Source: Serendipita indica DSM 11827
Taxonomy: Eukaryota > Basidiomycota > Agaricomycetes > Sebacinales > Serendipitaceae
Assembly: GCA_910890315.1 (NCBI GenBank)
Contig: CAJVGD010000011.1
Span: 186,001-250,000 of the forward strand
DNA length: 64,000 nt
Direction of reading: 5' to 3'
This document shows positions 21,726 to 31,501 of this stretch, piece after piece. How positions within the stretch are numbered: position 1 is the stretch's first letter; each line of letters begins with the position of its first letter. The notes below the pieces were generated by a model. It saw only the letters and a program-made list of their open reading frames with translations, did not search any database and was not told the origin of the DNA. A program made the position numbers and the translations under genes.

Positions 21726-24693
21726 ATGAATGCACCACGCACGCCAGGCGCAGTCCCGCGTAAATCACATCTTACACTCTCAACAAAACAGTTTACAAAG
21801 GTATGTCACTCTCTTTAGATGGATAAGAAGGGTGTTGACCGTGTTCGGGACAGATCACGGGGACGATTGCGAGCGTACGCAAGAGTCGACAGCCAGTTGG
21901 AAATGACATCGACGAGGACGAAGAAGTACACGTAAATGGCACGCGTCGGACGAGCCATATTTCTGTCGGTGAGCACCCTGATGCCTCTGCAAGTGGCCGG
22001 CCTGTTGACGGCATGTAGACCTCGCAAAGGAACCCTCTTTCATTGCAGAGCAAAGCTTTATCAGGGCACCGCTCAATTCACGCGTCGCGTCGCGTATTGT
22101 GCCCGCCAAAGGTGGAAAGGCGAGAGCGGACCCACTCGATGGCGTCCCGCTCGATATCCAAGAGGCAATGATACTCGAAGACCTCCTTTTCGTACTCATG
22201 GTACGTAAAACTCTTCATGATGGAGCTATAGTTGACTATTTGTAGGGCATCGAAGGCATTCACATCACCTACAATGTCGACGAGTTTCCAGAAGACGATG
22301 ATGGTCTTCTCAAGGGTGTACAGTTTGTTATTTCACCCCAACTTGACCCTTCTCTACGCGATTTGGTTGAACGAATTATCCCACTTGCTACGTACTATAC
22401 CTCGATATCGGCCTTTGTGGAGATTCGGAGCCATCTCGACTATGGCCTCGTCAATCATGCGCTATGCGCTGCAATCAGGGACATGCTCAAGGTTTGTTTT
22501 CTTTCTGAACATCGGACGTCTTACTAAACCGAATTGAGGATTATCAAACACTGTTATCCCAATTAGAACACTCTTTCAACTCTTCATCCTCCTTTACCTT
22601 GCAAAAACTATGGTTCTACATCCATCCGACGCTGCACACCATGTCCTTGATCTATTCGCTCGTCTGTGAGCTCAGCCAAGCCGACTCGACCCCAGAGGAA
22701 GATAGCTCGAGCTCTTCAGACGAAGACGATGCACTCAACGAACAACTCGGTCTCGCCTCTGGTCTCAAAGCTGTCAAGCTTAGCGAGATGGAAATCGGAG
22801 GCGGCGGCATCGTCAAAGGAGGCGAGGTAGTTGCCATTCTCTGGGACCGAATGCAGAATATGAGCGGTGATCCGACAGCATACAAGCTCTATGGCAAATT
22901 GTTCCAAGCAGCGGGCAAACCGTTTGCATCCCTTTTGGAACGATGGATCCGGACAGGTCTTCTAAACGATCCATACGAGGAGCTCATGGTCAAGGAGAGC
23001 AAATTTATCAACCGGGGTACGCTCGAGATGGACTATACAGACGAATACTGGGAAAGAAGATATACGGTTCGTTTTGGGACTTTGAGGAGAACAACGCTGA
23101 TTTCCATATAGTTGCGAGACGGCTCGAGTCTCTCCGCTCCTTCAAAGCGACACCAAGCTGGTGTGCCTCCTCCGAGAACACCTGGAGGACGTTTGCCAGG
23201 CGGAGCATGTATACCGCCGTTTATCGAGAGCTGGAAACACAAGATCCTTCTTGCGGGCAAGTACCTCAATGTGATTCGTGAATGTGGGATCGAGATCAAA
23301 GGCGACTCACAGCGCCGAGAAGATTGGGATATGAGCAACGAAAAGTGGGTGGTAACTTTGACGACTCTTCAATAGATTGACGGTTCCAGGTTCTACAAGG
23401 AGATTGAAGATGCATACACATATGCCAACAGGACGCTACTCAAGCTCCTCATGGATGATCAGCATTTGATTCCTCGGTTGCGGTCTCTCAAGCACTTTTT
23501 CTTCCTCTCCCAAGCGTCCTTCCTGACCCATTTTATGGATCTTGCCTCATCTGAACTCCGAAAACCCGCCAAAGGCGTCTCGCTCGTGAAACTCCAGTCC
23601 TTGCTCGACTTGTCACTCAATAGCGGCGAGTCGTTTAGCTACAAAGAAGACGTCAAGGTCACTATGGCTAACAGCGGTCTTTACGAATGGCTGCTCAAGG
23701 TAGTCAGTGTCAGTGGCGCCTTGGGAGGGGATGCGGAGGAGCTCGCTGGAGGGATAGGAGCAGCTTCTGTGGGCGCCATGTCGACGGTAGATCATGCCGA
23801 CGAGACTGGCAAAGAAAAGGATAAAAATAAGAAAGACTTGCAAGGTGTGGACGCAAACTGTGGTTTCAGACTTACTAACTCTGGAAAGGGATTGATGCTC
23901 TCACATTGGATTATACTGTCCGCTTCCCGCTCTCACTCGTCATTTCCCGCAAAACGATCCTCCGATATCAACTCATCTTTCGGTTCCTGCTTCATCTCAA
24001 ACACGTCGAACAAATGCTCACGTCGATGTGGGTCGACCACAAGGCTCCGAACTGGCGCGTAGATACGTCGGAATATGCAGAGTTTACTCAGTGGCGTCTA
24101 CGAGTGTTCGTACTACGCGCGCGTATGCTAGCGTTTGTACAGCAGATCCTGGCATTTGCAACCGTCGAGGTCCTCGAGCCGAATTGGAGAAAGCTCGAAG
24201 CCAAACTTAACAAAGTCACCACGGTCGATCAACTCTTGAGGGATCATGTCGATTTTTTGGATACCTGCCTCAAGGAATGCATGCTCACGAGTTCGAAACT
24301 CTTACGAGTGGGTATTGTAAAGGTCTATGGACGGCGCGCTCATGTTTGGCTAGGTTTATTCTCGAATGCTCGTCACATGCTCGACATTTGCGCTTTATTC
24401 GGGACACTTTTCCAAGTCAGTCAACCAAGGTGTGGTTGCAATCTCCCAAGGCGATGGGGATCCTTCAGCAGTGCCTATGCAAAAACGGTGCCTATCATCA
24501 GTCACAATTGGTTAACTACTGACGTACTCCAAGGTGGGAGTTTTTGGGTCGATTCGAGACCAACTTTACGCACTTTTCCAAAGTCCACCACGATTGCGTC
24601 CAATTCTACGCGTCGAGCGAGAATGTCGCATTGCTCTCTCTTGTTGTGAGGTTGGAAAACGTGAGGACAACTGCACAACCTCAGACTGTTTGA
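21726..24693 (+). CDS. GCP2: Gamma-tubulin complex component 2 (GCP2 / Spc97 type)
   Basis: The ATG at 21726 (MNAPRTPGAVPRKSHLTL) joins through introns at 21801-21853 and about 21976-22050 to SRVASRIVPAKGGKARADPL. The core is MILEDLLFVLMGIEGIHITY, then LWFYIHPTLHTMSLIYSLVC, FASLLERWIRTGLLNDPYEE, ESKFINRGTLEMDYTDEYWE, ILLAGKYLNVIRECG, LKHFFFLSQASFLTHFMDLA, LDYTVRFPLSLVISRKTILR, YQLIFRFLLHLKHVEQML, RMLVTCSTFALYSGHFSKSV and FETNFTHFSKVHHDC. These are the grip1 and grip2 motifs of the GCP family, and ILEDLLFVLMG is typical of GCP2. It forms the small complex with GCP3 and gamma-tubulin that nucleates microtubules at spindle pole bodies. About nine short introns are needed. A Ser/Glu-rich insert lies near 22680-22735. 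Confidence 0.9.
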
Positions 24694-24823
24694 ACGAGTC
24701 GAATATTCCATGTTTTTATTTCTGCTATGGTGAGCGCCGGCCGAGAGCGCCATTTCCGCTTCCAGTGACCATTCATTACTGAAGAAAATCCCAGTATTTT
24801 CCAAGACGGGCCCAACGCTTGTG

Positions 24824-24903
24824 GAAGCTTCGAGAGCGGCCCAGGCGGGCGCCTATTCTCGAACCTTCGAACCCCGCAGTGAACTCAGTGATGACTATAA
24901 AAG
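24824..24903 (+). promoter_or_regulatory. Heat-shock-type elements and TATA box of BAG paralogue 2
   Basis: A GAAGCTTC pair lies at 24824-24831. A three-unit element TTCTCGAACCTTC, extended by GAA, lies at 24856-24871; alternating TTC/GAA units spaced by two bases are the binding site of Hsf1. TATAAAAG at 24896-24903 is 78 bp before the ATG at 24981. This is the clearest promoter in the window. Confidence 0.7.
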
Positions 24904-24980
24904 CTTATGTCACGAGTATAAATGCGCCCCACAACGCCATAGGCATCTTTCAGATTCAAACCCATCCACATCCACCAAAC

Positions 24981-26627
24981 ATGCTCTTCGTTGTCAACCC
25001 ATACGCAACTGAACCCGAGTACCTCGATCCGGAGGACGCATACGTCGAGTTCAAGCGTCGAGAATACATTGCAGCGCTCGAAGAACGACAACGTCGCGTA
25101 CAGTTTGAACGTGAACTCGAGCGCGAGGAACAACGACACAGGCTCGCGCTCGCCTCGATTGCGCGTCAAGAGGCTGAACGTCGTCGGCGCGAGCAACAAT
25201 ACCAAATCCAGCGACAACGCGAGTTGCAACAGCTTCAGCAGCTCGCCGCTCGTGAACAAACTCAGCGACGACAACAGCTCCAGCCCGAGCAACGACCTAG
25301 TCGAGAGGAGATCCTGACTCGTCGCCGGGCACTCCAAGAGGAAGAAGAGAGACGTAGTCGCGAACTTCACAAGCAAATTCTCTCCCGCATCTTTGGCGTC
25401 CCAGTCGATGACGACGGGAATGAGGTCAACCAAGCAGAATCGACGTCGGCAAAGAAACCTTCGCCTCCTACCGAACAGGTAAGCGTCCAGGATAAAAATA
25501 ATTGTACTCGTTTGCTGAGTATATCTCAGACTGGCGCGAAGAAGCAGACCGCCGACGCCCCTCCAACGAAGGCTCCAGAACCATCCCAGGCACCAAAATC
25601 TACGGAGCTATCACCACCTACCGAAGCTGCATCCGAATCACCTGTAGATGCAGATGTAGATGCGCATTGGTCAAACGCACCCGAACGAGCACGCGCTTTG
25701 GCAGAGATCACATCGTTGGGTCGCATCTTTGCAGCCCTCAAGAATACCTTTGTCTTCCCGGAAGGCCAACTTGAACGACTCGCTGGAAGTGACACTCCTC
25801 GCCTCGCTTATAACTCTACCAACGCCACAATCCATGCTTACGAACATGCTTTGTCCGAATTGCTCTCTAAACTCGATACGATCGAAAGCCATGGATTCAA
25901 GGGCGTGCGCGAGGCACGCAAGCAGCTCGTCACCAGCATCGAACAAGAGTTGAGCCTACTCGAGGAAAAGGTTTCGCAACGTCTCGCCAGTGTCGACGTC
26001 CCTGCCGCTCCACAAGAGATTTCGATTCCAATTGAAGAAGTGACGACTCATAACACGGAATCTTCTAAGATTGAAGAGGCACCAATTCAGGATGTCGTCC
26101 AGGACACGGCTCCTCGAGAGGATGCTCCTGAGGATCCTGCTGCTCCAAAGGAAGTTTCGATTTCAATCGAAGGAGCATCGAATCTCAGCGAGGTGCCCTC
26201 CAAGCCTCAAGATACGATCGCTCAGGTCGTCCAGGGTGAAGCGCCAGCTTCCACGACTCAAGAAGTTTCTTCAGCACCCGCGGAGCGAGTCCAGCCATCG
26301 GTCACGGAACAAGAGCCAACAACTAGCACCACGGAACCAGTCGGAGAATCATCGAGGAATGTCGATGCCACCGAGGAAGCACCAGAAGATCAGGCCGTTT
26401 CGGACATTCGACCGAACCGGGAAGCGTCTGCAGAGGATGATCCTGACGTGACCCGCAATCAAGAAGGAGAGGTGACGGTCACCGAACGTGCGCCGCCAGA
26501 GTCACCGGCGGATGATGTTCCTGATGATGGTGAAGACTCTGAAGTTGAAGATGCCGTCCAAGTGATGCTCGAGCCGCAGCGGACCGCGGTGCCCGCTGGA
26601 GAGGAACATGAGTACGAGCTTGTGTAG
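24981..26627 (+). CDS. BAG-domain co-chaperone-like protein (paralogue 2)
   Basis: The start at 24981 (MLFVVNPYATEPEYLDPEDA) is chosen because it aligns with paralogue 1 and sits 78 bp after a TATA box; the open frame upstream to 24819 would run over that box. A coiled coil of Arg/Gln/Glu follows, then HKQILSRIFGVPVDDDGNEV, a variable Pro/Glu stretch, and a BAG domain (LAEITSLGRIFAALKNTFVF, AYEHALSELLSKLDTIESHG, VREARKQLVTSIEQELSLLE). The tail is acidic, with tandem Val-Gln/Glu-Ile-Pro-Ile-type repeats (ISIPIEEV, VSISIEGA). A 51-nt GT..AG intron (25479-25529) is in frame and stop-free. Paralogue 1, 13 kb away, is in the opposite orientation. Predicted role: Hsp70 nucleotide exchange, heat-induced. 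Confidence 0.83.
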   Translation: MLFVVNPYATEPEYLDPEDAYVEFKRREYIAALEERQRRVQFERELEREEQRHRLALASIARQEAERRRREQQYQIQRQRELQQLQQLAAREQTQRRQQLQPEQRPSREEILTRRRALQEEEERRSRELHKQILSRIFGVPVDDDGNEVNQAESTSAKKPSPPTEQVSVQDKNNCTRLLSISQTGAKKQTADAPPTKAPEPSQAPKSTELSPPTEAASESPVDADVDAHWSNAPERARALAEITSLGRIFAALKNTFVFPEGQLERLAGSDTPRLAYNSTNATIHAYEHALSELLSKLDTIESHGFKGVREARKQLVTSIEQELSLLEEKVSQRLASVDVPAAPQEISIPIEEVTTHNTESSKIEEAPIQDVVQDTAPREDAPEDPAAPKEVSISIEGASNLSEVPSKPQDTIAQVVQGEAPASTTQEVSSAPAERVQPSVTEQEPTTSTTEPVGESSRNVDATEEAPEDQAVSDIRPNREASAEDDPDVTRNQEGEVTVTERAPPESPADDVPDDGEDSEVEDAVQVMLEPQRTAVPAGEEHEYELV

Positions 26628-26902
26628 AATATTCTCGACCTGTACTGCTTGATGTAATCCTTTGATAATGTGTATGTCTATTGCTGTCTATTTGCTGGAA
26701 TAAACTTTGCTGGAATTGTTATCAGTGTGGGGCATGTGACTTTAAGAAGGGATCCATATGCGGACTGCTTGGAGATTAAACATCCTGGCCCTATCTGGCA
26801 CTTTCTCGGATGCTAGTTTTGCTGGATCTTGTGATTGGCTACCAAGTGGCGGAACGAGTTGGCTTCAACCATCGCCGCCGCTGCTGTCGCTAGCTGCGGA
26901 AA

Positions 26903-29900
26903 ATGGCCCAAAAAGCAGCACCACCGCAGCGCAACAGAGTTACCGCCGAAACTCTTGTCCAGAAGGGGCTCCACGCCCTCGACGTTGCGCCGGGTGCGCC
27001 ACTCGACGCAGAATGGCGTACGTTGTTGAGGAGACTTGAGGTTCTGACGCTAGGAACTTCCTCTGGGGCAAAAGGATACGTAAATGAGGCTGTACACGGC
27101 TCAGACGTAGGCCATACCCCGGACACAAGTTTGGATGATGCCCCAAGGAGGCACGTGTTTCGAGTGTTCTGAAGCTTCTTTGGGGAAGACTCACGATGTT
27201 TTTACAGGTTATTGCGTGAGACAGTCGCGTATTTGAGGTCGAAGAACGCTAGCCAGCCTTCCTCTCGTGATACCGAGCTTGCAAAGTACAACGCACTCGT
27301 TTCGCAGGTTAACCAGTGCTGTAGAGTGAGTTCATAATATCTACAGAGTTTATAACCCTCACATAATCTGCAGAAATCAATGGTGTCCACTGCTACGACA
27401 AGCTCTAGTCCGCCGACCATGGCCTCTGACAAGGGTTCCACCTCGTCTCTCTCTGTACCCCCCGCCGATTCTGAACTCCCAAGCCCCAGTATGTCGATAT
27501 GACCGGTGTGTTGCTCGGTTTTGAACGATCTTTAGGTCCTCTCAAATTCACCTTTACCCGCACACATTCCAACTCGTTTGCAGTCGACGTGTTTGCCGAC
27601 GAATCAATTCCACAACCGTCCATGGACCAACCCGTTCCATCGCCCAAGTTTCTCCCGCCCTTTCTCCAACACGAGCCACCTCAACCGCTTAGAAGAGTGC
27701 GTTCCGACACAGTTCCTAAGGTGCTTCCACTCGCACGGTCAAGAAGTACGAGCGTGCGTGAAACACAGGCTAGTAATCTGCAGCGGGTCGCCATTGCTGA
27801 GAATGCGATTCACGATGGCCGCGCGGAGACCATTTCACCCTCGCTGCTCCCCAAAGTGCCCAAGCCACCGATACCAAAGCGTTCTCAGCACCGACATTCT
27901 CGCTCACTCCCCGCGCTCAGAGCAGAGGTCAAGCAGTCACAACTTCCAACTCAACCACCCATTCGAGAGAATGTATCTTTTTCGGACCACACTTCACGTC
28001 CACGGGCCGCAGCAAATGGTGAGTTTTAGCAATTTGAAATGTCCATTTCGGGCTTATGTGAGTCAGAGTATGTAAATCAAAGTCATCTATTCTTCGGAGG
28101 TGGCCAAATACCTTCTCTACCTGCAAGCAAGCCTCAGAGTATGTGTTTCGGATGAATAGACACTATTGCTATTACTAATCACACCAGAGCGTCTACCAAC
28201 CAAGCGAAATGTGGACACCAACCCCGAAGCGAGGTGGACCGTACACAACAGGGACTCGTGGGAGGTAGTGCCACCAACTGCCCCAACGGATCCTCCCCGG
28301 CCTTCCATAAGCCAAGGTGCACCTCTTGCCGTCAATACGGCTTCTCCGCAAAGTAAATCCAAGGGCCTCGGTTTGCTCAAGCGTCGGCTGTCCAAGTCAC
28401 AACTAACAATCAAGACTGGACCTCTGTCCTCGCTGGCGAGCATTAATTCTCCCAGTCTTCCGCCTCTGCCTCCGATTAATGTCAACATGGTCATTACGGG
28501 GCCAAGTACCTGTGGAGTGTCGACACTCATCCAGCGCTTTATGACTGGGAACGACGACGTGCGTCTCAAACTCTTCTTTTTTCGGTGTCTGATCATTCCG
28601 ACTAGTGGGTACCATCCTCCACTATTGACGATTTTTGGCATCATGTCGTGCAATCGGAGTCACGCAGCGTGTATTATAACATGACCGAAGTCACTGGATC
28701 AGAGGAATATGTGGATCTTCGGAGAGCGGTTCTCAGGAGAGCACAAGTCGTTCTGTTGTGCTTCCGTTTAGATTCTCGGGAACAATTTCGCGAAGCCATT
28801 GTTCGGGTACGTGATACGTCGAAGATTTGCCTTATCTGATCGTCATGCTAGCTCGTTGAAGATATTCATGCTGTTGGCATGATTCCCATTGTCCTTGTTG
28901 GAACGTTTCAGGATTCTCCCTCTCGGCAAATCACCACTGACGAAGTATGTAGCCCGTTCCTTGTAGTCATTAGCTGATCATCCTAGGCCCAAACCGCTGC
29001 CGAGGCATTGCACGCAAGTTATTTTGAGTGCAGTCCTCTTCTGGGGAGAGGAGTTCAAGAGCTCTTCAAACACGCAGCAAAGGTGCTCCAAGCTGTCGAA
29101 GAGCTACGTCCTACACCAGCTGTTGGTTCTTCCCCGCCTCCTTCCGCGACTCGTGCCCTCTTTAACCTTGTTCGCGGCCGGCGCTCCTATTCGCAGTCGA
29201 CAGCAAGTCCCCGTACACGCAGTGCGACGCAGCATCTTCCTCAGTCCGCATCGTTCAAAAGACAAACGTTTGCCGAGTCCAGTCCGCTTGTTCCTGTTCT
29301 CAACATTGCACCGGATTCGGAACCCGCTTCGACAAACTTGCTCCTCCTCGGACCCCAGCACTTCAAGTGTGTTATTCATGGTGGAGAGTCCAGCGGTCGC
29401 AAGAGCCTTGTTCATCGCTACCTCCACGGGACATTCGAATGGCTTCCAGAGGTGCCTTGGATGACATGGAAAGCGGCGGTTAATGTCGTGCCTAAAGAGC
29501 ACGAGAGAAGACCCAGCCTACCGCCCGTGGCAGGCTCAATGGTCCCCTATGCACTCTCTATCTCCGAGACGGGTGCAAGCAAGTCTTTGGATTCGTTGCG
29601 CCGCTCGACGTATATCGGTGTCAACGTGTTTGTCATCTGCTTTAGCGTGTCGGATTACCGAGAAGAGGTTATGCAGGAGATTAAAGGCAGGGTGAGCGAC
29701 TCGCTGATAGTGTGAATCGTCACTCATGGACCATAGTGGCACGACGAATGCAGGAATTATGGGGCGCATATCCCTATTATCGTCGTTGCGACCAAGATTG
29801 ACCAACGAGAAGGAACGATGAGAGCGTGGACGACTGCACAGGTGAGTTGAACATATATTTTAGTCATCTCATTCTGACGGGTCGCCTAGGGACGTGCGCT

Positions 29901-30021
29901 CTCTCAATCTATCCGAGCTGCTGCCTATTTAGAATGTTCAGCGGCCACGGGTCAAGGAATCGAGGATGTTTTCCAGACAATTGTACGTGTCGCAGCGGAA
30001 ACTCAAGTGCATGCCAGATGA
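26903..30021 (+). CDS. Protein with two tandem, degenerate small-GTPase-like domains
   Basis: The ATG at 26903 (MAQKAAPPQRNRVTAETLVQ) opens a helical N-terminus, but the first splice is tentative. Next come LLRETVAYLRSK and a ~280-residue Pro/Ser-rich, basic linker (27540-28460). GTPase-like domain 1 (about 28480-29075) has P-loop GPSTCGVS, VVLLCFRLDS and ECSPLLGRGVQEL, but TEVTGSEEY replaces the DTAGxE motif and VLVGTFQD replaces the (N/T)KxD site. Domain 2 (about 29360-30010) has GGESSGRKS, ETGASKS, VFVICFSVSD, an intact VATKIDQ and ECSAATGQGIEDVF. The overall look is Rho-like. Domain 1 probably cannot bind guanine in the usual way; domain 2 might. An alternative last exon at about 30092-30112 (KYVDCNAQN) is possible. 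No C-terminal CAAX box is visible in either form. Function unknown. Confidence 0.75.
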
Positions 30022-30146
30022 ACAACAGTCTCTCTCTTCGGGAACAAATTGTAGCGCTTATCCTGACGTGTAAAACTAATCTTGTCACAGAAATACGTCG
30101 ATTGTAATGCACAAAATTGAAACTCTAAAGAAGCATAAGTGAGGGT

Positions 30147-31240
30147 CTACAAAGCTTCAACCATGTCGTCGTCGTCGTCGCTCGAATCGTCATCATCATC
30201 ATCGTCCCCTAGATCTGGTGCACCATAGTCGAAATGTGGCGCCGGTTCCATTTTGTAGAGTTGAGAGTACTGCTGAGGATCGACCTTCATCTGTGCCTCG
30301 TCCTCTTCTTCTTCAGCCTCTTCAACGACGGGCATATAGTTTTCTGTGAGCCTGTACATGCCGTTGTTGGGTCCACTGCGCTCAAGGATGGCAATCTCGT
30401 TGAGGACCTCGCGGAGGTAGACCTCTGGCTGCTGAACTCGTTGCCGCAGATCCTTGATGGACCAGTGTGTCTTTTGGCGGAAATGATGGAAAAGAGCGTC
30501 CAATAAATCGTTTTTGGCCATGCGTGCCATGCGTTCAAAGGGTTGTTTGGGCGCCTTGAGTGGCTTGCCGATTCCAGTCCCTGCGGCGGCTTTGGTGCCT
30601 TTGCCGGCTGTGAGACGTCTGATCTCCGAGGTAGATGCGCCCATATCCTCCATAAACTTGATGCCACCCTGTGGCTGGGCTGCGTCATGTCTGCGCTTGA
30701 GGTGGGCTTGATAATCGACGTCGAAGCGTGCTTTGCACTCGAGTAAATGTTCTATGGCTCCTTTAAACTCTGTTACTCCTGTTTAAACGCGTTAGGCAGG
30801 TGAGGCTGCGTGGAGACGAGGTGACATACGCGCGCGATCTTCAGGGCGAGAGGTTTTTGGCCTATCTGTGACGACAATATAGTTTTTCAGCGTCTTTTCT
30901 TGCATTTCGAGTTCATATTCGATCATGGGCGCGTCTGGGGACGGCTGCCAGAAGAGACGGACGATTTGCTCCGTGTCGGAGACTTTGTAGACGCGAATCT
31001 TGCCCAGAGGGACGTTTGGTTCTGTGATTTCGCTCCAGGCTTCTACGACTTGGGCAGGGAGCTGTTTGTTGTTGTCATTGTGAGCGCATGCAAGCGCTGT
31101 GGCCTTACCGATGTGACCCAAAAGTTTGTGAGGTCCTGTGGAATGAGGCGCATGGTCTCGTCTGGTTCCTGTTCCTCATCGTCGACGCCGTCCATGTCTG
31201 GCTTGAACTCTGGCGGCGAGTGTGCGTTGTCGACTTCCAT
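30147..31240 (-). CDS. TFG2: Transcription initiation factor IIF subunit beta (Tfg2/RAP30)
   Basis: The start at 31240 (MEVDNAHSPPEFKPDMDGVD) is the first ATG; the frame upstream opens only with TTG. The N-terminal exon gives LTNFWVTS, then LPAQVVEAWSEITEPNVPLG, KIRVYKVSDTEQIVRLFWQP and LKNYIVVTDRPKTSRPEDRA. After a second intron come FKGAIEHLLECKARFDVDYQ and then the winged-helix domain: FERMARMAKNDLLDALFHHF, HWSIKDLRQRVQQPEVYLRE and VLNEIAILERSGPNNGMYRL. The last 45 residues are almost all Asp/Glu/Ser. TFIIF beta binds RNA polymerase II in the pre-initiation complex. The gene is convergent with the GTPase-like gene and divergent from the flippase gene. Confidence 0.9.
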
Positions 31241-31501
31241 GATGGTAGAGTCCAAGATGCAGAGAGTGTGCTACACTATTTCGAATAATACGAATTTATG
31301 TATAATTTTTATAATTGTCAGCTGTTGTGCCGTTTTGCTGCCACTCGGGCAAACTACTCGAGACTTGCCAAGCACTCTCTTGAACCGCTACCGCGACGAC
31401 GTGTGTGCCAGCCAGGATCAGGAATTGTGGTCGATACGCTTATCTAAAATATTCTCCAACACTCGTTTTACCCACAGGCGGGGGACTAATCGCCAGACAA
31501 G
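31241..31501. promoter_or_regulatory. 261-bp bidirectional promoter region (TFIIF beta / P4-ATPase)
   Basis: The start codons of TFG2 (minus) and the flippase (plus) face away from each other across 261 bp. An AT-rich core at 31271-31322 probably serves at least one gene. Confidence 0.5.

Noticed and set aside
24819-24980. Upstream in-frame extension of BAG paralogue 2
   Set aside because: It would run over the heat-shock elements and the TATA box, and has no counterpart in paralogue 1.
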